This document shows, piece by piece, positions 32,780-45,500 of a stretch of DNA of 64,000 bases. The stretch lies in contig JABAKD010000016.1 of assembly GCA_012845835.1 (NCBI GenBank), positions 10,537,007 to 10,601,006 of the forward strand. Direction: 5' to 3'. This stretch comes from Undaria pinnatifida (Eukaryota > Sar > Phaeophyceae > Laminariales > Alariaceae). The notes under the pieces are model-generated. The model was given only the letters and a program-made list of their open reading frames with translations, ran no database searches and was not told where the DNA came from. The translations under genes were made by a program, and so were the position numbers. The stretch's first letter is position 1; every line of letters starts with the position of its first letter.

Positions 32780-34570
32780 AACCCTTTGGAGATCCATTGT
32801 AAGCCCATGGGAGATCCATCGGAGACCCATGGGAGTCATTAGAAAGAAACAATCGATAGGAGAGTATTAATAATGAGAGTCACACTGAAGACCAATGCGC
32901 CGGCCAGCTCAACAAATCTATGAAAGTCCCGGGGCTGGAGACCTTTGGATTCCTATGAGACCTTCATGGGTGTTCCGCATCCTCTTATCTGACTCCCATG
33001 GAAATTTCATGGGTATCCCATGCTCCCATGACGGTCCCATGCCTTATCCGTGAAAGGCCCCTCGGATTCTCGCGGAAGATCCATGGGAGACCTAACTGGG
33101 CACTACAGACGTATTTGAGCCCCATACGAGCCCCACTGGTGACCCACCGGCGAGAACGTTTAAGCCATGAGATTCCCATGGGAGTGCCATGCGATCATGA
33201 TATCATGTCGATCCCATAAGAGACCCATGGTAGACCAGCTGGGGCATATATATGCGAGTCTCATTGAAGACCCAATGGGAGCTCCATAGGGATCTTTTGC
33301 GATTATCATATCGGAGACCTACAGGCTGGCGCATAAAACTTTTTGTGGGTGCTGCAAGGGAGTCCGATGAGAGCACAATGATGCATTGGATGTCCCATGC
33401 AAGACTCATGGGACACCCATGGGAGACCCAGGGAAGTAAAATGGGACAGTGGGAGACATATTAGAGCATTGTAAATGCTTGTGAGCCCCATTGGAGTCCC
33501 ACGAGGGACCAGCCGGTCAAGCACGGTACACGCATGGGAAATAGGTTTACGTCCACCATAGAATACCCGTGGGCCAGCGCTATAAACCCGCCGAAGTCCA
33601 GTGGGAGCTGTATGGGAGCCACATGGAAGACCCACGAGGATTCATGTGGGCATGAACCTCCATGGGAGCTCATTTATGATGCACCGGCCAGTACTATAGT
33701 CCTATTGGAATCCGATGACAGCATTTGGGAGCACCACGATCCCAGGGAATTGCCATGGGAGACCCAAGGAAGTCCCATGACATGTTCATTGAAGAACCAT
33801 TGGAGTACCTCGTACAGACCCATGGGAGGCCCATGGCAGACCCATGATAGACCCATGGACTAACAGTATAAAGGCACGGCAGTCCCATAGGAGACTTTTG
33901 GGAGCAATGTCATTTAATGGTAAACAAAAAACGTCCCACCACGGGAGACCCATGGAAGCCCTATGGAGACACATAGTTGAAGCCCATAGGACGAGCGTCA
34001 TGAACGTTCTATGTGAGTTCCATTGACCAGTCAACACCGTAAAAACTACCGGAGTTTCACTGGGGCACTATCATCACATGGAAGTCCCATGGGATTCCAT
34101 TGAGCCAGCACTAGAATCACATTCCCATGGGAGTGCCGTGGGTACCTCGTGGAACTCTCCATGGTTTCTGATGGGACTCCCATGGGGCATTCATTGAGCC
34201 ATAGTGCCGTCCACTCCTATGGGACCATGGGTATCCCGCGGGTATGTCATGGGGCTCCATGGACTCCGATGGGGCATTCATTGGGTCATAGTGCCGCCCA
34301 CGTACTCCTATGGGACAATGGGTATCCCGCGAGTCTGTCATGGAGCTGCAGTGGGTCTCTCACGAGGCTCCTGCGGGACTTTCTCGGGATCATGGTGCTC
34401 GCATGGAACTGCATGCCTGAACTTCAAGTAAGTCTACCGCGGGACTGGCATGGAGATTCCGTGCGAATCCTAAGAGACATTGATGGGAATCTCCCATGAG
34501 TTTTCGACAGGATCATAGTGCTCTCATGGGACTCGCGCGTGGGTAGCATGCTGGTCTCCCGCGAGGTTAG
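32780..34570. repeat. CCATGG-rich degenerate repeat tract
   Basis: About 1.8 kb built from variants of GACCCATGGGAG and similar words, with about 19 CCATGG sites where chance predicts fewer than one. Up to about 34,060 the dominant word reads CCCATGGGAGACCC on the plus strand; after that the reverse form (GGGACTCCCATGGGG) dominates. A 92-bp tandem unit is clear at 34186 and 34278. Many overlapping frames on both strands are by-products. Confidence 0.8.
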
Positions 34571-37500
34571 TTTTGGCGTCTCATGACAGTTCCAATAACG
34601 ACGGAACAATACCAAGGCCAAAATACTGATATTGCCCACCTCTACCTCATACCCCCCTGTATATACTGCAAGCATCCATGCTATTACCGTTATTTCAAAC
34701 GACATTGTTCTGTTGAAATCACCGTGTGTCCCACTCCACATCTACGTTCAACTCCCACGCCCTGGGCAGTAACCCCGAAGAATTCCCCCTTCTCCCTCTG
34801 GCGGCCTGACGGTCTCGTAGATACTATTGTATCGATGCACCGGGCGCGACATCGCTTGCTAGAGCGGTCACCGAGATAAGGTGGAAAATTCTCTCCTTAG
34901 ATGGCCCATTGGTATATTTTCGCTGCGTGAATGGCTGTCCACCTTCTGTCTCTACGACAACTTGCCTTTTCGCGGTGAAAACACTTTCGGTGGAACCCAG
35001 AAAGCGTACCCGTCGGCATGTCCAAATTCCTGATTTTTTACCCGTGACATCGTACTTTTTCGATTCACGACGGCCTTACCATTCATTTACGTAGTGTGTT
35101 TGAAAAACTCTGATGTAAAGTTGATCAGGTGTGGGTGCCTGTTTGTACGTGTGTAATTTCCGAGATCATCATTGAACGCGACGAAGTCGAAAAGGCAGCG
35201 GTCCATCGTGCGGCCACCTCAACAAGGAAAGGCCTTTTTAGGGCATCGCGCAACAAAACGAAAGTCAGACGCGTTTGTTCATACTGATATCACTTGTTAC
35301 TACTGCAGAATTGTTGACAGTTAGTCAAAGGTGTGTACATCGCGGAGAGTACGATATCGCCTGCGCGTAAAACTGCATCCAGTATTACTGGTAGTTCGCT
35401 GTGACAATACGTGGCTGATCGTCCTACATAGCTGTGTGTTTCATTTTTGCTGTTCATTATTTACTAAGAAGAGATGATCGATCACTGTCCGAGGTGTCAA
35501 ACACCCCGCCTTCGGCATGTAAGACGAAACAAGGAAAAAGGTCTGGACACAATTTTTCTACGCCGAAGTTCACTCCTACCTTTTCCGGCTCCCCCCCCCG
35601 CCCTCTCCCTCTCTTCCTCCCTCCCTCCCTTCCTCCCTCCCTCCCTTCCTCCCTCCCTCCCTTCCTCCCTCCCTCCCTTCCTCCCTCCCTCCCTCCCTCC
35701 CTCCCTCTCTCCCTCCCTCCCTCCCTCCCTCCCTCCCTCCCTCCCTCCCTCCCTCCCTCCCTCTCACCACGTGGTAGCAAATCCTGCCGCATATATTACT
35801 ACCTTGAGGTGCCTCTCGGGAGGCCATCTTTCACATTTCGTATTGTACAATGCGAATAAGATCCTCCCACCACCGCTTATTTTTGTAGGCTATGTGCTTC
35901 CAGGTGTTCATGAAGTTGATCGGGTCATGATGCCCGTGAAATGCAGCCCACGCGGATTCGAGAGAAATTTACTAGAGCAGACATAATCAAGTTGAGTCTA
36001 CTTGTAATTTTGCACTATATCTATGCTCAAAACTGACCAAACGTACAGCAAAGAGAGAAGCAATTGAAACTCTGAGCGAAAACGGAATGAAACAATAGTT
36101 TTCGCCGCGAAAGGCAGGAGACGTTTACTATATGATGCGATTTTTCTATTAGCACTGCTACAATAAATAAATGCAACACCACCTCAGTACACAGGCTAAT
36201 TTCTCGCAGGTATTGAAGCTGGGGTACCTAAGATTGGTTGGCGGGAGGCAGTCTAGCCACGAGCAAACGTTCCCTCGAGTCTGATACAACAGCACAATAA
36301 TCAAGAATAATAGCTTCGAGTTTTCATAATTCAATGTTATATGCGTCCTGCCTATGCTAATGAATGTAGATGCGCGTGCAACCCCACCGACGTTCGCATG
36401 GGTGGGGCGATATGAAAAAGACACATTGCTCATCTTGGAATGGTACGTTTTGCGTACGATGCGGAATGCCTGGTAGCCTTTTCAAAACGAAGTGTCCTCT
36501 AATGGGCAAAGCCGGGAGGCGGGGGTTCTATCAGAAGAAGCAGAGGGCCACTACATAATCATTTAAGGTACCAAACAAGTAGCAACAAACAATTACCGTA
36601 ACGTAGTATATATCATGGCGTGTATCATGAGCACCGATTGGCCAAACATCATATTGATAGCGATCGAAAGGTACGACCAATGCACTGAAATGCGATGGAT
36701 AACAACCACATACTGGGACAGTTGATGTAACGGGGGGCTTTCAAGCAAGGAGAGCGCTGGTGACTGTAGCAGAAGAGCAAAAATCCGCAAGAACACTCAA
36801 TCCACCTCGCGCTGGACCATGTGCGGTATAAGAACTATTCTACGTGCGTTACCCGTTCGATCGATAGAACAGGAATGACAAGGCTCACCTGGAGTTTTGT
36901 AGAAAAGGTGGGTGCGACGTACTGAAAAAAAGAACTGCTGCAGTGATAACACTACACATCGCTGAGGAGTCACAACCCATGCGTCTCGATTTTCGTTTCT
37001 CGGTTTAACTGCCAAGGAAGGGGAGGGTGCATTCAGTCGAATAACGCCTCATTGTATGTAATTTGTATTAATTCGCTGCTCCCTCCCCCGCACGTCGCAG
37101 TTGATTTCTCATCGACAAGACCGACCCCGTAAACTATCTACCTGCCTGCACAGACGCGAGAGGGAGCGATCCGACGCGCCTCTGAGACTCTAGGAACAGC
37201 TCTACGAGATATCCTCCATCGTTCATCTACTACCGTGCTACAACTGCTACCAAGACCACTATACGAGTATCCCGGCACGACATCGACATTTTGGCTGTAT
37301 GGCGACACGTTCTCACACTCACTCGCCTACTGCCATGAACCGATCCGACAACTCCCGCGAGCCACTTCGCCATGAACCAGATGGCAAGGTGAAGAGGCGT
37401 ATATGTTCTGTATACTGTAGTAGTTAGTATTAATAGTGCGTTCGCGCCCTACAACGTGGGGGCGTGTCGATGATGGCCACTCGTTTCAAGACACGCCAGG

Positions 37501-38873
37501 ATTCGTTTTCGATTTCATAACCTAAGCATGCCGGGGTAATCACTTGTTCGCGTTCGTGTTTGTAAGACCGTGACGGCGAGTCTCTGTGTAGCCTCGAATG
37601 TGGAGTGACGCAGCGGTGTGGAGAAGGTAGATACATACAGACGTACGTACCTGGTATGTACGTAGGGATGTCGCGTCCTGTAGCCCCAGAGATGTGGGCC
37701 CGTGTTGTGCTTGTGTTTAGAACACCGCAGCACATCTTGACCATCTCGTTTACGTTTGTTTTAGTTTCATCAATTCGCCCGACAAGTGTTTGTGGTAGCC
37801 TCTTGTCGAATCCACGCTAAGAACCCCGGTTCTACGCTGTACCGGGGAGGGGATATGCTGCTTTCCAGCTACTAAAAAAGTCGTCCGTGTAGAAGCGAAA
37901 TACCGGGGTGTGATAGAGTTTGCGGCGCGTTTTGTCGTTTTGAGGTAACGCGGTGAACGGCGAGTCTAGAGACCTAAAAACGAGCAATCGACCGTGATGA
38001 AACGGCCTTTGGAATTGTATCCTCGTTTTGGGTGACAAACTACTTGGAATCAGTGTACCAGGAGGTTGAACCGCATTGAAATGCTACGAAGAAATTGCGT
38101 TTGTTTGTGCCGTACAGTATGCCATAATTGCCATCGTTTACTGTGTGCCTCTTTCTCGCCTTCACTGCAGAGAGCCTACGCTAATCCACCAGAACAACAG
38201 ACAAGATACAGTACTGCGTTACGTATGGTAGGATACAACATAGTAGGGCTAGCTGTTTCCCTCTGTCCGTGATTATTGATGTACCGGAAGTGGGACGGTT
38301 TTGGCCAGACGGTGCTCGATGAAAAGTTGCGAAGAACGAATCAAATCTGCCGAGAACTCTATGTAAATGATACTAGAAAGCTGATCTTGTCGGGGACGAG
38401 GACGACGCGAACGCCGGTCGGCGCGTCTATGGAAACATCTTGATAACGTCTTCCCCAAGCCGCCACTTTTTCGTTGGGTGTGTCCTCTTGGTGTCGGAAA
38501 AACCCCATCTGAACTTATTGCATCCCCGTGGAGTGTGTAGTCTTATCTTTGCGTGCTATGCGAGCTCTTCGCAAATGATCAAAGGCGTCAGGAGACGGCA
38601 GTTTGGTTGTCGTCAGTCACACATGTACGATACCATATACTACCATCACTATACTGCGTCTTGACGGCCGTCCGTCACAGGTCACATGCCTGAAGTGAAA
38701 CCCCTGACTCCTTCTGATTCCTGATTCCTAACATCTTTGCTGCTAACCCCGTAGTCCAATGAAATAATTGCGCCGCACACTTTTTCTCATTGGTCCCTTT
38801 AAAAAAAAATGGTTCCGTGCTTCTCGAGGTTTGATTATTGTGTGTTACACGACCGTTTCCAAACACAATCGTC
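34571..38873. other. Gene-poor region
   Basis: No domain-bearing ORF. It contains the CCCT microsatellite and scattered short open frames. The 44-72 aa frames with Pro/Ser or Glu/Gly runs come from the microsatellite. Confidence 0.4.
35588..35763. repeat. (CCCT)n microsatellite
   Basis: About 175 bp of CTCC/CTTC units. It gives false Pro-Ser-Leu ORFs on the plus strand and Glu-Gly-Arg ORFs on the minus strand. Confidence 0.95.
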
Positions 38874-39189
38874 ATGGGGTTATGGCAACAGCGCGCCCTC
38901 CCCCAGGGTGGATCGGTGCTCTTCTATGACGACCCTCTCGCTCCGCGACTTGTCCCAGTTCCAACATCAAAGTGCCGCATCTTGCTCCCTCCCGTGATGC
39001 ACATTGCCAAGCTTCCAGATCGGTGTTGTTCCGGTTTGCTCTCTTTACCTGCCGCGAATATCAAGTACTGCTGTAGACCGAAGTCGTCTACTCTCGTGCG
39101 CGTTGCCTCCGCCGCTGATTTCCTCAGCTATCGGGCGCAAGGCCTCGGGGCCTTCTGGTGGACGTGCTTGCGGCAGGAGTTGAAGCAGG
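38874..39189 (+). CDS. Probable first exon of an unrecognised gene
   Basis: ATG at 38874 opens a frame reading MGLWQQRALPQGGSVLFYDD, later SKCRILLPPVMHIAKL, KYCCRPKSSTLVRVAS and AQGLGAFWWTCLRQELKQ. A consensus donor follows (CAGG/GTGAGT, cut after 39189). Composition is balanced and non-repetitive with an N-terminal mix that could be a targeting peptide. No domain is recognised and no downstream exon is clearly placed; a stretch at 40148-40215 (TEGEGEPCKFVQQQAVAF) could be one. Confidence 0.45.
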
Positions 39190-41460
39190 GTGAGTGGTAG
39201 TGACGTGTGTCGCGTGGTAGTACCGTGTTGCCGTGTTGCCGTGATGCCCGCAGCAGCAGGTGATTGCACCGCGTCAAAGTTGTTTTTTCAAAATTTGAAA
39301 TGTAGTCTAGACTAGACTATGTCGTCGAGAATTTCGTTTAATGTCGAAAGTCATCTAGACTACTCGCAGTCTATAGTCTACATAATATTTGATTTTGTTA
39401 ACGACAGCAAGCGGCAGCACGACAAGGGAGGGAAGATATCGGGAGTCAACTACCCGCGCATGTACTGACATGTTGTTAACACGTATCACATGATGCCATG
39501 TGCCTCGCAAACCTGAGTGTAGTCTAGTCTAGACTATTCAATTATGTCGAAATCCTGAAATAAATGCGACGTGGGCGAGGCTGTCTTCTTTCCGAATGTT
39601 CGTCGAAAACTGTGCAACACAATACTTGTTTCGGAGTGTTACCGACAAACCGATAGGCCTTCGGCAGTAGTAGATGTGTTACGCTGTTTTACACGAGTAG
39701 GGGTGCTACCCTTCTGGTAATTACCCGCTGGGTACTCTCGTTGCCCGGCTTGCTATCAATAATACCCATCACGAGTACGAATGATACTTAATACTTGTCG
39801 AGTTTTCGGGCCCGGGTACCCCGGTTGGCTCGGGTACCCGGGTATCTGGTTGCTTGTCTTGGATACCTTGGGGATGGCAACCTGATATTATCTCGGAAAC
39901 CCCGGGGATGGTGTTCAATCATCCCCTAAACCACAATCGTCTGTGCCGTATAGTTCGTACATGCTATCCAGGAAGAAACCCTTTTTAAAAGTGAAATGTT
40001 GTATTTTCACGATTCACACCTTACACCATACATTCGCGCCCCCCCAACAGTAATCGAGTTACGCGCTGCCAGACCGGCAGGGCAACAAGTGCACGGCAGC
40101 AGCAGTCGAGGAGCAATACAATAGTACTCGTTTCAGCATATTCTAACTTGACGGAGGGCGAAGGCGAGCCCTGCAAGTTCGTACAGCAGCAAGCAGTTGC
40201 ATTCGCTCAGAATATAAAAGGATTGCCCACTCGGTTTTCCGTCTGCTGTTGGTTTGCATGCTTCACTTTTTTGAACAGTACACGCATTCAGCAGTCGCAT
40301 GCCTTCCCCCCCCACACATTTAGCCTCCGTGTTTCTCCCCTATCTGACACTTCCATACCATCTCTTTCAAAGTTGAAGCACCATTCGCAATAATCGTTTC
40401 ATTCTACCGTTGGGCTTTCTTGCATCTATCTATCTATCTGTTTTTTTAGCAGAGATCCCTAATTAACTAGACTAGACTATACGTATACCGCGGGGACGTG
40501 TACCCGGCTGTTAAACGGACACCCCGGTACCCTTCCAAATTACACGTAAACACTCCTTAGTACCCTGGTATCCCCCTCCCCCATTTTTGACGGTTACTCG
40601 ATTAACACAGGTACTTGGCGGAAACCGCCATTATTAGCTATCAATAAAAAGGACAAATACGTTACCCTTTTTTCGCTGGGCTTTTGAGAATTACGCTATT
40701 TATTAGCAACACGCCAAATTATGTTCGCAATTATGCTAATTATACCTTTGTGCTCGTTGCTTAACTTCCAAGTTTTGCTAAGTGGTGTCAGCGCAAACAC
40801 GACGAGTAAGAACATAACATTTGGTACGTATCATGCGGTGGAAGGCCTCAATCGGAGGCGCACTACGAGTTACCATATACCAGGTATACGGTACGGAATA
40901 TGATACGGTTTCGCACATCGGACAGACCATATCCTCAGTTCATGTACATATTTAGGGGCAGATGGACCACCACTGCTATATATGATCCATGCGGTCTAGG
41001 CCACGCTTGCTGTGTAGGATCTGTATGACGCGATCTTGCGCACATGCTTTTCTGATGGGATCTGTACGATACAACTCTTGCACAACGTACACTATCGGCA
41101 AACATTGGAGTTAGATGAACTATAAATATGTTGTGATCTGTCGAAAACATATGGCTAGTTTTGAGTGGACGATTGCACTAGCTCAAGCGTCTTGTGGGCA
41201 CTTATACATGCCAGGTATTGATCCAATACTCTTACCATACACATTTATCGAGGTCTACGAGTACAAGGAAATATGTGGTTTGTCATTTGGTACGCGGACA
41301 GATACACTCTCCAGCTACTTCAAAGTTCATTGCAAAAGGCGTGTGCCCCGGTTTCCCAGAGTCCCATTTTTTAACACCCTGACCATACGGTTAGCCTTAG
41401 TCCTACCGTTAACCCTGAGCCCTGCCCCCACCCCCACCCCCGCCCCCATTGCACCCAACG
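39190..41460. other. Intergenic or intronic, with repeated TAGACTA words
   Basis: Contains four of the ATAGTCTA/TAGACTAT octamers (39316-40473) and a local repeat of GGGTACCCGG-type words (39810-39850). No supported gene beyond the possible exon at 40148. Confidence 0.4.
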
Positions 41461-41554
41461 AAGTGTCATGTTAAGGCTTGAACAGATTAAAAACGGAAAT
41501 CTGGCCACGGTTCATGTATACAGAAATCCAGCCGCTCTTACAGTAGTAGTTGTT

Positions 41555-42527
41555 TGTAACGAAGATGAGGTGAACCCGGCAAATTTCAAATGGAATCGGG
41601 GGAAAGATGAACTTCCGATCGTAGACCAATATATACGTACCTTGACGTAGACATCTCAAAGGACTGCTCTTGGGATGCACACATAGCGAAAGCAAAAGAA
41701 AAAGATAAATCGCAAGTAGGCAAGATGGGTGCGATCCTATCAGACCAGCACCAAATATATATGTGTTCTGATGAGTGCGATTGTACCAAAGTCAGAGTAT
41801 GCAGGAGAAATATGGGAAGAGAACGCGAAGTTCGTAAAGCAACTGGAAACAGTGCAGATGACAGCAGCTAAAAAGATACCAGGATGCTCAAGTACAACGA
41901 GTAACACAGTATTGAGAGCAGAACTAGGAATGTACCCACTTAAAACAAAAAGAGACGCGAGAAAGTTCAAATGGCAATATATCGTAACGGATATGCCAGA
42001 AAAAAAGTTGCCAGCCATAGTTGATAACGCTGTGTGGGAAAAAAAAACAAAAGGGCGAGCTGGAATAAAATGTAAGAAGGTGGTCGAGAACATATGGAAG
42101 GGTATTGGGGGAGACCAAGGAGAGATTCTGTCTACATAGAATTTTGGCTAGTACAAGACAGAAGTAAAGGGAACAATAGAATAAAGGGAAGGGCAAGCCC
42201 TAAGAATTAAGGTGAAAGAAAGAGAAAAACACTTTGAGATATACGGGGGGTTGAGGGAAGATATGTGAATGAAAACGTATCTGCACGGCCCAATGGACTT
42301 ACACAAAAAAGCTTAAACTTCGATTTCGTGTAGGGGACCTGGACCTACCAGGAAGCAGAAAGAGATATACCAGTACTCGGGAGGAGGAGGACGTGGCTAC
42401 AAGTATGTGCCCCAGTGGCACAACAATAGAGAGCGGGACTCACATAGTACAAGAATGTGAAATATACAAGGAGGAACGGGATGCGTTGGAGAAGGAGATG
42501 GGGAAACTAGACGTATGTGACATGTAA
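41555..42527 (+). pseudogene. 3-prime fragment of a LINE (non-LTR retrotransposon) ORF2
   Basis: C-terminal part of the reverse transcriptase polyprotein. In order: DQYTYLDVDISKDCSWDAHI (thumb start) near 41625, KSEYAGEIWEENAKFVKQLE and KKIPGCSSTTSNTVLRAELG (41790-41930), then after shifts KLRFRVGDLDLPGSRKRYTS (42315). The zinc-finger-like end CPSGTTIESGTHIVQECEIY KEER lies at 42410-42480, with a stop at 42525. The order and the Cys-Cys-His-Cys tail are typical of LINE ORF2. Several shifts or stops lie between 41640 and 42310. The fragment is 5-prime truncated, as is common for LINEs. Confidence 0.8.
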
Positions 42528-42529
42528 CA

Positions 42530-45500
42530 GTTTTGGTAGACTAAAGAGTAGCGAGAAAACGATCGCTATCCCAGGAGATAGATGGTGGCCGCAGACGGCG
42601 AAACAGGACGGGGATAGGATATGCAAACAAAAAGTTACTATGTAATACATGAAAGGAGCGTAATGAGCACCCAAACGTTGGAGGTGTTTATTAGGAATAA
42701 AAACGGTGCTTTGTCTCGAAAGTGATGCGTGGTAAATGGTCGAATAACAAACGCAAGCAGCAAATAAGTACCCCCCCCCACCCTCTCCCCTTCCCTTCCA
42801 CCCCGCCATGTACCCTAGCCCCAACCTCGACCCGAAACTGATACTCGAAATAGTGGATAAAGGAGATGTCGCCAGGTTTCGAAGGTTTCTATTGTTCGAA
42901 CTATAGCCCTTGTGCCCTTGGCCCTATCCTTTTCAGCAGTCAAACATTAACCCTACCACTGTCCCAAAACCCTATCCTCAAAGTGCATACACCAGATACG
43001 TCTTCGAGTTTTCAACACGTCTTTCCTTCAAACCCTAACTCGACCCTTGGCCCCAACCCTTCCATGTGCCCAAAAAATCCTAACCCTACCTCTATCCCTA
43101 GCACCAATCCCCCCCCGCCCTCTCCCATCGATCACGCCTCTCGCTACTTAAGCTAGGCAACTAGGGTACCGTCTTTTCCCCCACCGTTTCGGTATGTTTT
43201 CACGGAATATCGGGATGGCTATCGAGGTTGATAATACTATGCTTGGTGGAGAACCTTAACTCGGCGCAAGGGGGATTATATCACGTGGGTTTCACATGGT
43301 AAGGCGAACAGGAGGCAGTTACAGAGTATACCCCTTGCTGTCTCTGGAAGTGGCCACACAAGGAAACAAGTAAGTGAAGTTTTCGGATATGTATGTCATC
43401 GTTATGGAAGCAAGCACGCACTAGATGCCGAAGTTCGCCTCACGAATGGCTCTCACTATATATTTGGATGAAAATCACTCTTCGTGCGATGCACCGAGTA
43501 CGTCACGGCGTTTCGTTCCTAGTGCACGCGGTGTAACCCGTCCGGCATAGTATGGATGCCAGGGGCTATGGTCATACGAAGACGACCATGAACACCCTCC
43601 CATATAGTCTATCGTCAAACCCAGCCACAACCGAAAACCCTGAACCCGTACAAACGGTTAGAACGGACAGAAAATTTCACAAGCCGGTAACGGTGAATAT
43701 GTGCATACGATCCATATGTATACACTAGTTGAAGAGTCTATGCGTCCCCTGGCGTGTACAAATTATATGTCTAATTCGAAATTCACAGGGGCATGTGGGT
43801 GATATTGCCTTTCCATACATAGGCATGTTGCCGGACCGTTCCCACAGTTTGGTTTCAAACGATGGTGATGGCAAGTTATTGTTACCGACGTTGTTCGTCA
43901 TCGATGGGGCGGCCATAAGCAACACGTACGCACGATAGACTCTTCTGAACAGCATCTTCATTGCACTGGGCGATCTGCGCTGGCGGTCTCCCCGAGAACG
44001 ATCTTTGCTGATCAGCTGTTGGACAAAACACGATGTCGTGTTCACATTTTCTCTCGTCCGTAGTCACAGTACAAGCTCTAATCACTCTTGAGTGGAAGAA
44101 TAAGCAAGGAAAGCATAAAACAAATCAAAGCGACACACATTTACTAGCGCGTGTATCAAATTGTGACCTCCTCCAGGTCTTTTCAGGCCACACTCGGCCA
44201 CGACTCGGGTCCGTTCCGCTTCGGGAGCATAGGCCCAGGCATAGAGGTGAGGACTAGCTGCTTAGTAGGAAGCGCACGCCTGATTACTCACTGTGTCCAT
44301 GCTTACGCGACTTTCGTTTCAGCGTTTGTTATGTGCTGCTTCTGTAGATTGCCTTGTGGTTCGTGCTATAGTAGATCGGTTTGTCGTCCGTGCGTTGATC
44401 CGCAAACCACGTCAAGGGGAGGCGAGGTAAGGAAGGGTAGGGGAGGGGACAGAACGAGACGGAGGTTGTGACGATATATTGTTTTACTGAGACTCTCTTT
44501 TGAAGTTTTCGGTGAACGAGGGAAGGTGCTCAAATCGCTTGGAGATATATTATGCTGCTACTGATGCTTCGCTTGGTATTACTGCTGTAGATAGATGATC
44601 CTGTACCATAAATAGTAGTAGTGGTACTGTTAGTAGCTAGTGCTGATACTACTAATACTATCAATGGAAGCAGGTGAAAGTACATGGTATGCCAGGTAGG
44701 ATGCAATTAAGAACGTAATGGACAGTTACGGTACGTATCTCTCTTTACGCGGCAGTCGTGGACAACGAGATGGGCTATGATTATTTATTCTAATTTTACG
44801 AAGCAATGCTATCTGTTTTTGTTTGTGCCGGTGAGTCACTTTGTTGTGTAGAATGTGCTTCACACGCGCTTTCGTTGAACCGCCCGACAATACGACCGGG
44901 CAAAAAACGCGAAACATTCGGTAAGATAACTTTTCGGTAAGGGTCCACGGCGGATTTCCGCTTAGCGTGTTGATAAACAAGCATGTAGTGAAAAACAAGC
45001 AATGTTCGGGTAATGGTTGCATACGTTCGAAGGGATGCACGCAATTGCGTCTTCGGACCAGTTGCGACGGTTGGAAAAATGCCCGCCGGCATGTCCTCAC
45101 GGCGTTGTTTTCGCCGTGGCACATTCTACGTTTCGATTGCGTGTTAATAAAGTACGCCTCAACTACTCTACGTATAGGTGTTCGAGGTATGTCTGCTGAT
45201 CTGCTTCGCCATCCTGACTTTTTGGGACTGGATCTCCGGCCGCCGCGGCCGCGTTGACCCCGGCCCCCTTGCACAACGAAGCTAACACGGCTAACGACAA
45301 TTTCGTTGTCATGAAGTATGCGACAACCGCCACCATCAGGCAAGGTCTCCGAACCGCGATAGGCTCTAGAGCGAAACGCAGGGAGAAGGCCTATGTATTC
45401 GGGGTCAGCACCCATCCCAGAGTGGACGATGACATCGAGGCGGGGGCTAGCGCGTCCAGCCCCCCCACTCCCCCCCCTCCAAGCATCGATGAGGTGCTGC

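Noticed and set aside
33252..34499. Overlapping ORFs with MGLPW/MGD words on both strands
   Set aside because: Translations of the CCATGG repeat tract; ATG codons come from the repeated word itself.
35434..35986. Pro-Ser-Leu and Gly-Arg-Glu ORFs of up to 170 aa
   Set aside because: Translations of the (CCCT)n microsatellite.
44726..45415. 229-aa minus ORF
   Set aside because: Arg/Ser/Cys-rich with no domain, overlapped by open plus frames of equal quality; not enough support for a gene call.
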